From: a virus
IMG/VR virus record: IMGVR_UViG_3300046791_000298
Span: 1-64,000 of that record
Length of the DNA: 64,000 nucleotides
Strand: one strand, 5' to 3'
In this document: positions 14,636-22,193 of the stretch, piece after piece
Layout of the letters: each line of letters starts with the position of its first letter
How positions within the stretch are numbered: the first letter of the stretch is position 1
Notes under the pieces: model-generated
What the model was told of the DNA's origin: nothing
The model's database searches: none
Seen by the model: the letters and a program-made list of their open reading frames with translations, nothing else
Made by a program: the position numbers and the translations under genes

Positions 14636-16603
14636 ATGGATATCGTCTCAGCCCTCCAGGAACTAGGTATTGATACCAAACAATATGCTTCAGGCACCCA
14701 CTACGTTCAATGCCCACAAAATGAATGCAGAGACCGTAAAAAGAAGAATGCTAAGTCCCTTCTGATCCGCCTGGATGACGGCTATTATGAGTGCATGCAT
14801 TGTCACTGGAAAGGATTTGCGAAAGGTGGCGGCAATAGTCAGGCACCGCAACGCATAGCCCCTCCGCCAAAGAAAGCACAGAAATTCCTTGATGAACCGG
14901 TGTTCAACTGGATATTCCCTGATACCACGATCGAGCCTAAGCCAGCGGATCCTACTCGGCTACAAGGAAAGTACACAATCACATTCTATTATCGGAATGC
15001 AAAAGGACGGCTCACCTCAGCAAAGCGCATGCTTTACAATTTCGAGGGCCGCGAGATGCGAAGGGATAAAGAATTTAATCCCATGTTCACAACGACACGC
15101 GATGAAGGATACTATCCGTGTCTTTTTTATGAGAAGCATCTAACTGAATTTCCGAATGCCACTGTCGTCCTTGTCGAGTCTGAGAAGACCGCATGCATGC
15201 TCACGCATAAATTCAAAAATCATCTCAATGAATTTATCTACCTAGCCACCGGTGGGGCTAATGGTCTCAACGATGAGAAGGTTCCGGTTTTAAAGAACCG
15301 CGATATCTGGATTGCTTATGATTGCGATAATGGAGATGTGCAGCCTGACGGCTCGGTAAAAAATCCTCGCGGCCGGGAAGGAGCTCAAGGGGCACAATCA
15401 AAACTTGAGAAGATGTCCAACTCAAGGGTGATAGATATCGACCCGAGCAAAACAGACGGCACTGATTTAGCCGACATGCTCCGCGAGATCGACATAGAGT
15501 TTATCCGTAATCTCCCAGAGCGCGTACCCCAGGCGGTCCGTGACATGTGGGCTGACGTCATCATGGATACCGAGCCTCCAGCTGAGGTGCCAATTATCCA
15601 AAGAGATGGTATCACTTACGCAACACTCGGTAACAATAGCCTTGTAACTGGTAAAAAGAAATCCAGAAAAACTCTCTTCCTCATCATGATGGTCCAGTGG
15701 TTTTTAGAAAATAATTCTGAGAACTCCATCCTTCTCTTCGACACTGAGCAGGGGAAATCGCATGTGTGGAAGATCAGAAAAAAAATTCATCAGATTACAG
15801 GTAAGTGGGTCCCTGTTTTCTTCCTGCGCGGTCAGTCATACCAGGAGCGCCAGGCAATCATCCAAAAGACTGTTCAGTACTGGCCCAATAAATTAAAGTG
15901 GATAGTGATAGATGGTATCCGTGACTTACTCTCCAACATTAATGACCCGGATCAGTGTACTGACCTAGTAACCTGGGTAGAAAAAATAAATGTTCGCTAT
16001 AACATTCACATCACAAACGTCCTTCACTTAAATAAAACAGACAACAACGCACGCGGTCATATCGGCACCGAACTCTCTAATAAGGCAGAGATGAATTTTG
16101 AACTTGAGAAGGATGAGAAGACAGATGTCACAATCGTAAAGTGCGAGAGTTCGCGCGACAAACCCTTCGAGACTTTCGCCTTCACGCACGGCCAAGATGA
16201 TCTGCCTGAGCTTGTACACGTTCCGATCAAAGGAGTTGTATTGCCTGACGCTGAACGAAAGAAGCGCCTTAAAGAAATTTTTGAAAATGATATTATCTCA
16301 TACGGTCAATTCCTAGAAGGGGTCCGCGAGCAATTCGACTGCGGAGAGAAGAAAGCGAAGTCTCTCATTGCTGAGTTTAAGCGTATCAACTGGGTCATCA
16401 AAGGCGGTGGCGATGGTGCAAAAGGAGCGAACTACAAACTAACGCTCAGTGATAACGGTCATGAACCAAAGGCGGTAATGGAGGTGGTAAAAAAAGAACC
16501 TATACAGCCGGACCTGTTCATTGAGTCAAGAAATAAATTGCATGAGAAAGAAGAGCCCGCTCCACCGCCAGCTCTGGCCGACAATCCTGATCTCCCTTTT
16601 TAA
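14636..16603 (+). CDS. primase-helicase (zinc finger, TOPRIM-like, RepA-type ATPase)
   Basis: This 655-residue protein begins with a CHC2-like zinc finger. CPQNEC (about 25-30) and CMHCHWKG (about 53-60) supply the Cys ligands. A TOPRIM-like middle follows with VVLVESEKTACML (about 177-189) and DIWIAYDCDNGD (about 222-233). The C-terminal ATPase resembles RepA/AAA_25 helicases: a P-loop-position GKKKSRKTLFLIMM (about 338-351), Walker B-like LKWIVIDGIRDLLSN (about 421-435), and a THVL-like sensor. The P-loop has Arg where Gly is usual (GKKKSRKT). The tail (about 530-655) looks winged-helix then disordered. It would act at the phage fork. Confidence 0.85.
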   Translation: MDIVSALQELGIDTKQYASGTHYVQCPQNECRDRKKKNAKSLLIRLDDGYYECMHCHWKGFAKGGGNSQAPQRIAPPPKKAQKFLDEPVFNWIFPDTTIEPKPADPTRLQGKYTITFYYRNAKGRLTSAKRMLYNFEGREMRRDKEFNPMFTTTRDEGYYPCLFYEKHLTEFPNATVVLVESEKTACMLTHKFKNHLNEFIYLATGGANGLNDEKVPVLKNRDIWIAYDCDNGDVQPDGSVKNPRGREGAQGAQSKLEKMSNSRVIDIDPSKTDGTDLADMLREIDIEFIRNLPERVPQAVRDMWADVIMDTEPPAEVPIIQRDGITYATLGNNSLVTGKKKSRKTLFLIMMVQWFLENNSENSILLFDTEQGKSHVWKIRKKIHQITGKWVPVFFLRGQSYQERQAIIQKTVQYWPNKLKWIVIDGIRDLLSNINDPDQCTDLVTWVEKINVRYNIHITNVLHLNKTDNNARGHIGTELSNKAEMNFELEKDEKTDVTIVKCESSRDKPFETFAFTHGQDDLPELVHVPIKGVVLPDAERKKRLKEIFENDIISYGQFLEGVREQFDCGEKKAKSLIAEFKRINWVIKGGGDGAKGANYKLTLSDNGHEPKAVMEVVKKEPIQPDLFIESRNKLHEKEEPAPPPALADNPDLPF

Positions 16604-16607
16604 ATTT

Positions 16608-17897
16608 ATGGCATACAATGTACTTTGTGGCGATGCGTTCATCAAACTGAAAGAGTTTCAGGACAATTATTTTGATTCGTGTATCCTAGATGGACCTTAT
16701 GGACTTCGGTTTATGGGAAAAACATGGGACACTTTCGATATAAAATCCAAAGGTGAGCAGCGCGATTCTTATGCTGTAGGAGAAAAGAGATTAGCAAAAG
16801 GACGAACTACTACTGGGTTTGGTAACTCTATTGAGGCTGGTAAGTATGATCAATCAAGAGAAGCTAATTTAAATTTTCAACGGTGGTTTGAGCAACTTGC
16901 TCGTGAGATCATCCGAGTACTCAAACCAGGTGCCTATTTCCTGAGCTTCGGAGGAACTCGTACCTATCATCGGATGATCTGCGGTATCGAGGATGCTGGT
17001 TTTGAAATTCGCGACTGCATCATGTGGACATTTGGCTCTGGATTCCCGAAATCTTACAACCTTACTGACGATTTGGGAACAGCGCTTAAGCCAGCATGGG
17101 AGCCAATCTGTATGGCGCGTAAGCCGTTGGATGGAACAATTGAGCAGAACTTCAAAAAATATGGAACAGGAGTTTTAAACATCGGAGCCACTCGTATTCC
17201 TGGTGAACCATGGACATTTGGAACACAAACTGATATAAAAGGTGGTAATTACGGTACGAACAGACCTTCAAACGGTAATATTTTAGCAAAAAACGTAACA
17301 GGAGGAGAGGATGGCCGTTGGCCAGCCAACCTTATCCATGACGGATCCGATGAGGTCATACAAGAATTCCCTGATGCGCCTGGGCAGATGGCAGATGTGA
17401 GAGGGACTGAGCCCTCAATGGCTAACAGTGGAACAACTTCAATGGGGAAAATGAATCGTGTTGGTTCACGACCAAAACGTGCTGATTCTAACAAATCAGG
17501 AGCCCGATTTTTCTACTGTGCCAAAACTTCGCATAGTGATCGCAACGAAGGACTAGAGTCCTGGCAAAAGAAGACGCTCAACTGGTCATCTGGCACCCAA
17601 AATCCAGGTTCATTTCAATCGCCAAATACCGATCGGACACACCAAAACAATCATCCGACCGTAAAGCCAACTAAACTCATGCGATATCTCGCGGTTCTTA
17701 TAACTCCTCCAGCTGGGAAAATTATTGATCCGTGTTGCGGCTCGGGCTCAACCGGAAAAGGAGGAATTATTGAAGGCTTCGATGTAACTTTAATCGATCA
17801 AGAACAGCAATGGGTGGATGTTGCGATTGCTCGGTGTGCACATGCTACAAAAGTTCGTCTCAAACTTGAGAGGACAGGTAAGCAATTGAGTTTATAA
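16608..17897 (+). CDS. beta-class DNA N6-adenine/N4-cytosine methyltransferase
   Basis: The ATG at 16608, four bases after the primase stop, gives 429 residues. Motif IV comes first, as DSCILDGPYGLRFM (about 24-37), and motif I last, as IIDPCCGSGSTGKGG (about 381-395), so the order is that of the beta class (DpnA/N4 type). The catalytic tetrapeptide reads D-G-P-Y where D/S/N-P-P-Y/W is expected. NNHPTVKPTKLMRYLAVLI (about 358-376) is the usual HpTvKP..L motif. The long Gly- and Ser-rich middle (about 190-350) is the target-recognition region. It could protect phage DNA or mark it. Confidence 0.9.
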   Translation: MAYNVLCGDAFIKLKEFQDNYFDSCILDGPYGLRFMGKTWDTFDIKSKGEQRDSYAVGEKRLAKGRTTTGFGNSIEAGKYDQSREANLNFQRWFEQLAREIIRVLKPGAYFLSFGGTRTYHRMICGIEDAGFEIRDCIMWTFGSGFPKSYNLTDDLGTALKPAWEPICMARKPLDGTIEQNFKKYGTGVLNIGATRIPGEPWTFGTQTDIKGGNYGTNRPSNGNILAKNVTGGEDGRWPANLIHDGSDEVIQEFPDAPGQMADVRGTEPSMANSGTTSMGKMNRVGSRPKRADSNKSGARFFYCAKTSHSDRNEGLESWQKKTLNWSSGTQNPGSFQSPNTDRTHQNNHPTVKPTKLMRYLAVLITPPAGKIIDPCCGSGSTGKGGIIEGFDVTLIDQEQQWVDVAIARCAHATKVRLKLERTGKQLSL

Positions 17898-17898
17898 T

Positions 17899-17914
17899 TG
17901 TTCCACGTGAAATA
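17899..17914. other. parS-like palindrome
   Basis: TGTTCCACGTGAAATA matches 15 of 16 positions of the bacterial chromosomal parS consensus TGTTNCACGTGAAACA, centred on CACGTG. A second half-site, TGTTCCACGAATTA, follows at 17918-17931, 19 bases from the first. The site sits in the 31-base gap between two convergent genes, where neither coding nor promoter constraints apply. Confidence 0.55.
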
Positions 17915-17928
17915 AAATGTTCCACGAA

Positions 17929-18123
17929 TTAGTTCTTCAAAAATCGTTCTTCTAGTCGCCTTAAATCACCCATTGTTGCTGGTCGCCTATCCATCTCGGC
18001 TTGATATTTTTTACGCTGATCTTCATCTTCAATTTTACGGATAGCTTCCAAAAGTTCCTTCCTAGATACCTTCTTCGGATTTGGATTGATGTAGTCTGGT
18101 CTCATACAAGAGTATGTTACCAA
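17929..18123 (-). CDS. small charged helical protein, unknown
   Basis: Up to 64 residues from the ATG at 18121-18123; the internal ATG at 18103-18105 gives 58. It is helical and highly charged, with PKKVSRKELLEAIRKIEDEDQR and a C-terminal TMGDLRRLEERFLKN. It overlaps nothing and faces the methyltransferase gene across the parS-like site. The family is not recognised. Confidence 0.5.
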   Translation of the reverse strand: MVTYSCMRPDYINPNPKKVSRKELLEAIRKIEDEDQRKKYQAEMDRRPATMGDLRRLEERFLKN

Positions 18124-18145
18124 CTCGGGGGAAATCGCGGGTAGA

Positions 18146-18304
18146 TCACTTCTTTTTTTTCTTCCGAATTGGAATCTTTCTCACGTTCTTCTCTGGAATT
18201 TTTATGAGTGGTGTTTTAAACATCCGGCTTAAACCACATGTGCATGCTTCATCTCCGCAGTAAATAAGGCACATTTTCCCGGGTTCATACAATTCGATTA
18301 CCAT
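18146..18304 (-). CDS. 52-residue Cys-rich basic protein
   Basis: It is read from the ATG at 18302-18304. The N-terminal half holds four Cys (C-x4-C, then C-x-C: KMCLIYCGDEACTCGLS), a plausible small metal-binding knuckle, and the C-terminal half is very basic, ending RKKKKK. It could bind nucleic acid. It sits in the same orientation as its neighbours with short gaps. Confidence 0.45.
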   Translation of the reverse strand: MVIELYEPGKMCLIYCGDEACTCGLSRMFKTPLIKIPEKNVRKIPIRKKKKK

Positions 18305-18348
18305 AGGCTTTTACTACCTATACCAAGAAGTGTGACAAAAATCAGTTT

Positions 18349-18687
18349 CTATGCCTCAGCGCCAGGAATACCAGAAGGAGCATCTCGAATTTCTTCGTCT
18401 CGATTTTCGGCTTCTCCTTGGTCTTCATGAGGGAAATTACTCGCAATTAACCGGCTAACCAAACTCCCCTGACACTGATGCATGTGGATGGCCCGCTCGA
18501 TGATCGGAGGTATTCGCACGTTCCACATTCTCTCACCCTCACTCACATCAAAGGGGAATTTCACTAATTTTTTCTTGCATCTCGCGCACGAGAGCGTGCA
18601 CTTCTCCCATTCCTCACCCGGATAATCAAACGGGCTTTTCGGTTGGATCCTACTACTCTCCGACTCCTGGACCGTCCTGTTGCGCAC
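18349..18687 (-). CDS. unknown protein with CxxC motif
   Basis: This 112-residue protein has a polar N-terminus, then CTLSCARCKKKLVKFPFD (about 30-47) with a C-x3-C-x2-C arrangement, then a helical part with HMHQCQGSL, and ends in an acidic disordered tail. The Cys and His spacing could hold one zinc ion. It follows the zinc-ribbon gene by one base. The whole 18.3-19.5 kb block is richer in G+C than its surroundings. No family recognised. Confidence 0.5.
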   Translation of the reverse strand: MRNRTVQESESSRIQPKSPFDYPGEEWEKCTLSCARCKKKLVKFPFDVSEGERMWNVRIPPIIERAIHMHQCQGSLVSRLIASNFPHEDQGEAENRDEEIRDAPSGIPGAEA

Positions 18688-18688
18688 C

Positions 18689-19162
18689 TTACATAATATA
18701 AAACTTCACCGGATCATGCACGGAAAAGTACTCCCGTTCGTCAACTCCGCCCCGTCCTGGGTTCACCCGAAACAGCTCATTCTTCTCATTTCTCCAATAG
18801 AACATCAGCCAGGGAGATGGTCCTCCACCGATATCCCAGCCGCATTTCGAGTTATGACAGTGATAAATCCGAGGGGTTATAATCAGCCCACTGTGATGCG
18901 GCCGCGCGAAATTCAGCGTCCCGCACCCGTCACAGATCCACTTTAGATTCTCGATCGGCTGTTGTTTATTGAATTCCCGATACTCGTTCCGCTCCTCGAT
19001 CTGCTCCCTGGAATAGTTATCAGCTACTCTTATTGGTGGATTTGATTGTATTGCTGCCATCATAAGTGCCTGTTGTATTGTAAAATTCCCATGATTATCA
19101 GGGTTATGCTTTCCAATCTGCCGCTTCTGCGGGTCAGACAGCCAGGGGTTCGCCTCAGCCAT
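18689..19162 (-). CDS. zinc-ribbon protein, unknown
   Basis: I start it at the ATG at 19162, which overlaps the stop of the LAGLIDADG-like gene (157 residues); an upstream ATG at 19204 would add 14. After a helical N-terminus (NFTIQQALMMAAIQSNPP) comes a zinc ribbon with CDGCG and CHNSKCG (about 75-102), then a beta-rich end. It could be a DNA- or RNA-binding adaptor. No specific family recognised. Confidence 0.55.
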   Translation of the reverse strand: MAEANPWLSDPQKRQIGKHNPDNHGNFTIQQALMMAAIQSNPPIRVADNYSREQIEERNEYREFNKQQPIENLKWICDGCGTLNFARPHHSGLIITPRIYHCHNSKCGWDIGGGPSPWLMFYWRNEKNELFRVNPGRGGVDEREYFSVHDPVKFYIM

Positions 19163-19487
19163 TTTGCTCAAATAGTTTCTCCCATGTTGCCAAGAACACA
19201 TCAATCTCCTTTTGCCTGGCGATCGTGTTATTCCGTATCGCCCGCAAAAACTTCACTGCCTTCCCATAAGACACCGTGATCTCGAATGCCTCCCCGCGCT
19301 TAATCACAGAACCTCCCCACTTCTTTCTTATCACCTCAAGCGCATACTCATGTCCTCTCCTGATCCGCACTATCGGGACCTCCTTCTTATTCTTCCCCAC
19401 AAGGATCACTCCTATCGTCCCCCCAGAGTCGAGCATCCCCCCGAAATACGATAGCGCAACCTTCTCTTTTATCTCCTCGTCTGTCAT
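19155..19487 (-). CDS. LAGLIDADG-like protein with altered catalytic motif
   Basis: This 110-residue protein has one LAGLIDADG-like segment, LSYFGGMLDSGGTIGVILVG (about 12-31). An alpha-beta-beta-alpha-beta-beta pattern follows: IVRIRRGHEYALEVIRKKWGG, SVIKRGEAFEITVSYGKAVKFLRAI, and a final helix. That is the plan of single-motif homing endonucleases and related DNA-binding proteins. The motif reads D-S-G-G where D-x-D-G is usual, so the catalytic acid is replaced by Gly. It may have become a non-cutting DNA binder. It is first in a minus-strand block beside the repeat-rich region. Confidence 0.65.
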   Translation of the reverse strand: MTDEEIKEKVALSYFGGMLDSGGTIGVILVGKNKKEVPIVRIRRGHEYALEVIRKKWGGSVIKRGEAFEITVSYGKAVKFLRAIRNNTIARQKEIDVFLATWEKLFEQNG

Positions 19488-19758
19488 CTTTTAGTACTGT
19501 TCCAACATGTGACAAAGGTGCATTTCTTCCCTGTACCACACAAGCAAAATATTACTTATTTAGTACTGGTGCAAAGTGGCTCTGGTATCCGGTGCAGTGG
19601 GGTGTATACACACCCCCCCACTGCCCCAGTTACCGGTATAAACCAGCGTTTGGGGTAACACCACTGGAACCCGTCACTGCACCACTGCACCACTCATGTT
19701 CTACACCAGTATGTATTTACAGTTGACTTTCTCCTCTCTTTTCCCTTCCTTCGTCCCC
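19488..19758. repeat. non-coding repeat-rich stretch, possible origin or control region
   Basis: This gap holds TTTAGTACTG twice (19490-19499 and 19559-19568), and a hairpin-forming block around the perfect palindrome GTGTATACAC (19602-19611) flanked by G-run and C-run arms (CAGTGGGG and CCCCACTG). A tandem 8-mer CACTGCAC lies at 19675-19690. GGTGCAGTG (19591-19599) is the inverse of the 8-mer block. Direct and inverted short repeats with a GC-rich cruciform between divergent transcripts are typical of phage origins or switch regions. No replication initiator site was recognised. Confidence 0.4.
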
Positions 19759-19926
19759 ATGTCGCACCTGGACAAACTCATCAAAAGAAACCCCGCTGTA
19801 CTCGATCTCGTCCGTCGATTCGACCTGGGTGAATTCAAAACTACTCCCCTCAATCTCTCAATCTCAGAACAAGTATCCCAACGCGTCCGGAAGCTCATCC
19901 TTAAACTCCAGACCCCTCAAGCATGA
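19759..19926 (+). CDS. possible 55-residue protein
   Basis: From the ATG at 19759 the frame gives SHLDKLIKRNPAVLDLV then FDLGEFKTTPLNLSISEQ and a helical end. An upstream in-frame ATG at 19696 would add 21 residues that read as translated non-coding sequence. The helical composition and the ATGA overlap with the next frame give modest support. Base composition is C-rich and unlike the neighbours. Confidence 0.3.
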   Translation: MSHLDKLIKRNPAVLDLVRRFDLGEFKTTPLNLSISEQVSQRVRKLILKLQTPQA

Positions 19927-20111
19927 CACCCCTCACACACGCCACTGCGCCAACCGGTATAAAGCCCCCCGTCACCGGCTCAACTGGGAAATCAAAATCC
20001 CGCGACCGAGGGGGTCTGGTTTTGACTTTTCAGTTTTCAAAGCATATAAAGGCCGTTTCCAAGCCAAATTCGCACAAACTATTGTTTAATAATTTGTATT
20101 ATGTTAAGTAG
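19923..20111 (+). CDS. doubtful 62-codon frame
   Basis: The ATG overlaps the stop of the previous frame, but the product (Thr/Pro/Lys-rich, no clear secondary structure) looks low in coding quality and its end runs into the following gene. The stretch 19927-20100 otherwise holds nothing I can recognise beyond a second copy of ACCGGTATAAA (19955-19965, first copy at 19632-19642). Confidence 0.2.
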   Translation: MTPLTHATAPTGIKPPVTGSTGKSKSRDRGGLVLTFQFSKHIKAVSKPNSHKLLFNNLYYVK

Positions 20112-20244
20112 AACACAGATAGACACAAGCTGTCACCCGTCAGGGGCTGAATGCGACAATCATTGTATCAACACGCGTGCGGATAAACCAAGTTGGCACG
20201 TGGGTGAGGTGCGAGGGTTCAATAACCAAATCGAAGTTCGGTGA
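20101..20244 (+). CDS. 47-residue Cys/His-containing protein
   Basis: It runs from the ATG at 20101 to TGA at 20242-20244. The protein has CHPSGAECDNHC (about 12-23), three Cys and two His in close spacing that could bind a metal. The stop is coupled to the GTG at 20241 of the next gene. A TAATTTG sequence ends four bases before the ATG, similar in placement to the leaderless promoters elsewhere in the window but with one base missing from the consensus. Confidence 0.4.
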   Translation: MLSRTQIDTSCHPSGAECDNHCINTRADKPSWHVGEVRGFNNQIEVR

Positions 20245-20759
20245 ATGGGATAAACATATTTACGTTTTCTATGTTTGAAAGGCGTTCGGCTAAGGTCGTG
20301 ACGTATCAGTATAGGATAAATCGCTTTGAGTTGTGGATGCTCATGGGGCTTGTTGCGGTGTTGGCATTACAGGGTAGGAAGGCGATAAGTCGGGATGAAT
20401 GTTTTAATCTCATTACGGCTAATTTGCGGGCACGTATAAAGATGCGAACGTATTGGTATGGGTTGCAGGTCAAAGGTTGTTTGGTAGAGTTTAAAAGGCC
20501 ACAATACCCGAATGCATCGAGTTGGGGTATTACTCCACTAGGCTGGCAGGTGTGCCAGGTGTTCGAGAAAGAGATGCAAAGGTTAGAATTGGCATATCCA
20601 AAGCGAAAGAGAGTTGAACCAATTGAGGTCGTGATAAAGGACGGTGACGCGGCACCCAAGGGTTACAGTTACGCGAAGGAACCAATACAAAGGCGCAAGG
20701 AATACATTGAGCACATTGATTTGGAGGATAAGGCGAAGCGTCACCGGTCGAACAACTAA
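20241..20759 (+). CDS. unknown protein with possible winged helix
   Basis: The frame opens with GTG at 20241, coupled to the preceding stop (172 residues); the ATG at 20271 would give 162. The N-terminal half (YRINRFELWMLMGLVAV then ISRDECFNLITANLR) and GLQVKGCLVEFKRP followed by WGITPLGWQVCQVF have the order of a winged helix-turn-helix, with a wing-like strand pair and then a T-x-x-G helix. The tail is charged and disordered. It may regulate the early genes downstream. Confidence 0.5.
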   Translation: MNGINIFTFSMFERRSAKVVTYQYRINRFELWMLMGLVAVLALQGRKAISRDECFNLITANLRARIKMRTYWYGLQVKGCLVEFKRPQYPNASSWGITPLGWQVCQVFEKEMQRLELAYPKRKRVEPIEVVIKDGDAAPKGYSYAKEPIQRRKEYIEHIDLEDKAKRHRSNN

Positions 20760-20887
20760 AATATATTAGGTTTATTGTAACCCTGATTAGGTGTGCACGT
20801 ATAAAGAAGTGTAGGGCATTTAAAAGCCTTTTTTATTTGGCTTGTTCCCTAAATTAAATTAGTATTGTATAACAAAAACCGATAATT

Positions 20888-21007
20888 ATGAAGACCGAAA
20901 CGATTAACAATGAGATTTTTATTAAGGTGATAGTTGCGTGCGTGGTTGGATTTGTGACCATGTTCGCGCTGTTCGTAGTGTTTGTACATGGAGGCAACAT
21001 AAACTAA
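20888..21007 (+). CDS. 39-residue single-helix membrane peptide
   Basis: It runs from the ATG at 20888 to TAA at 21005-21007. After a polar start (MKTETINNEI) it is one hydrophobic helix with FVTMFALFVVFV and a short tail. It opens the long plus-strand run of accessory genes. The sequence upstream (20760-20887) has no clear promoter match; AGTATTGTATAAC before the gene is a weak candidate. Confidence 0.45.
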   Translation: MKTETINNEIFIKVIVACVVGFVTMFALFVVFVHGGNIN

Positions 21008-21013
21008 AAAGCC

Positions 21014-21376
21014 ATGCTGAGAATTAACTACACGATAACGAAAACTGACAAGCCGATGGTTCGGGCTTATTGGAAGAGAGAGAACACGGTTAACGAGGAC
21101 ACGCAAACAGTAAAGGCGTTCGAGGGCACGCGTGACTTTGAGAGTGACAAGGACGCAAACAAGTTTTTGGAACGCCTTGCCATGTTCAAAATGAAATTAG
21201 CCTTTAGGGGCGCGCACGAAAACTTTACCAAGATGAGTGACGGGTTTAAAAGAAAGACGTTTGCAAGTGGTATTACCTTCGGGAGTTACGATTACAAAAA
21301 GCCCGCGGTCAAAGCGATTGAGGCGAACACGTACAAGATGAGTGTAAGTATTGAACATTTAAAACAAGCGGCATGA
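21014..21376 (+). CDS. unknown accessory protein
   Basis: This 120-residue protein is alpha-beta mixed and charged, with MLRINYTITKTDKPMVRAYW, then a helix DKDANKFLERLAMFKMKLAF, then strands. No signal or membrane segment. Its stop overlaps the start of the next gene by four bases. Family not recognised. Confidence 0.55.
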   Translation: MLRINYTITKTDKPMVRAYWKRENTVNEDTQTVKAFEGTRDFESDKDANKFLERLAMFKMKLAFRGAHENFTKMSDGFKRKTFASGITFGSYDYKKPAVKAIEANTYKMSVSIEHLKQAA

Positions 21377-21738
21377 AAGCATTAGTATTGACAGGCGGAC
21401 AAATGACAAACGCACACCAAAGGGTTGAAGCGTTTTTGAGTGGACCTATCAGGGCCATCTACATTGACAATTGCAGTCACGGATATTTAGCCGTGAGCAT
21501 GGCGGATTTTTTGAGAGTAATGACACCCGAAACAGCGAAACAAATCACGGGTTACTCAGGGATGAACAGCGCACGCGTTTACTTGGAGGAAGATTGTGAC
21601 GCGGGTACATTCATGAATGAAGCAAAGGCGAAAGGTTACGAGATTGAGGTAACCAATGAGTACAATGAGAGGTTTGTGTGTGCAAAGAATTACAGTGCGC
21701 GCAAACTGAAATTTCAGGCTGAATTTATAGCAAACTGA
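21373..21738 (+). CDS. unknown accessory protein
   Basis: This 121-residue protein starts MKALVLTGGQMTNAHQRV, suggestive of a small alpha-beta fold with an N-terminal Gly turn, but no nucleotide-binding motif follows. It continues with AIYIDNCSHGYLAVSMADFLRV and a Cys/Asp-rich YLEEDCDAG. The end falls in the recurrent junction sequence GCAAACT. Family not recognised. Confidence 0.55.
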   Translation: MKALVLTGGQMTNAHQRVEAFLSGPIRAIYIDNCSHGYLAVSMADFLRVMTPETAKQITGYSGMNSARVYLEEDCDAGTFMNEAKAKGYEIEVTNEYNERFVCAKNYSARKLKFQAEFIAN

Positions 21739-21740
21739 TT

Positions 21741-21941
21741 ATGAGAAAACCGAAAATTACATCGACACAATACCTCTTTGAGGTATACGGACTTGAACCG
21801 AGTGACTTGGATTTGCAGGACGGGACCTTTGACATTGCAGAGGTTGAACGATTGGCAGAGAAATATAATCTGACAAAGCGCGAAAACATGACGCTTGAAA
21901 AGGCCAAGTCTCTTAACATTTACCAAGTAACATACCATTAA
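21741..21941 (+). CDS. small unknown protein
   Basis: This 66-residue protein is helical and charged (ITSTQYLFEVYGLEPSDLDL, then a Lys-rich region and AKSLNIYQVTYH). It follows the previous gene by two bases. No motif is recognised. Confidence 0.45.
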   Translation: MRKPKITSTQYLFEVYGLEPSDLDLQDGTFDIAEVERLAEKYNLTKRENMTLEKAKSLNIYQVTYH

Positions 21942-21964
21942 CAGCAAACTAAAAACCGATTGAT

Positions 21965-22180
21965 ATGAGTAATGTAGCAAGACCAGAGCATGCACGGCAA
22001 ATCTTGGACGATCTTTATGCTGATGTAGAGCGATTAACAAAAGTAAACGCTGAATTATTAGAGGCTTTGAAGAAAATTAAAAAATTAGCCGACTATGAAA
22101 ACAAAAAAACTGAATGCCTTTTGTATTCAAGATTTTCACAATGGGCAACTCAAGCCATAGTTAAAGCAGAAGCAAACTAA
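21965..22180 (+). CDS. small coiled-coil protein
   Basis: This 71-residue protein has a central heptad-like helix (LYADVERLTKVNAELLEALK) typical of a short coiled coil. It is preceded by the recurrent element GCAAACTAAAAACCGA (21944-21959) and followed by another copy. Function unknown. Confidence 0.5.
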   Translation: MSNVARPEHARQILDDLYADVERLTKVNAELLEALKKIKKLADYENKKTECLLYSRFSQWATQAIVKAEAN

Positions 22181-22193
22181 AAACCGAACTAAA

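Noticed and set aside
20101-20240. Possible tRNA-like stretch (GCGAGGGTTCAATAACC)
   Set aside because: The T-arm does not follow GTTCRANNC, and no acceptor stem, D-arm or anticodon stem can be built around it. A small Cys/His-rich gene fits better.
20760-20887. Possible terminator around AGGGC...GCC-TTTTTT near 20813-20837
   Set aside because: The stem has only about three to four sure pairs, too weak to call.
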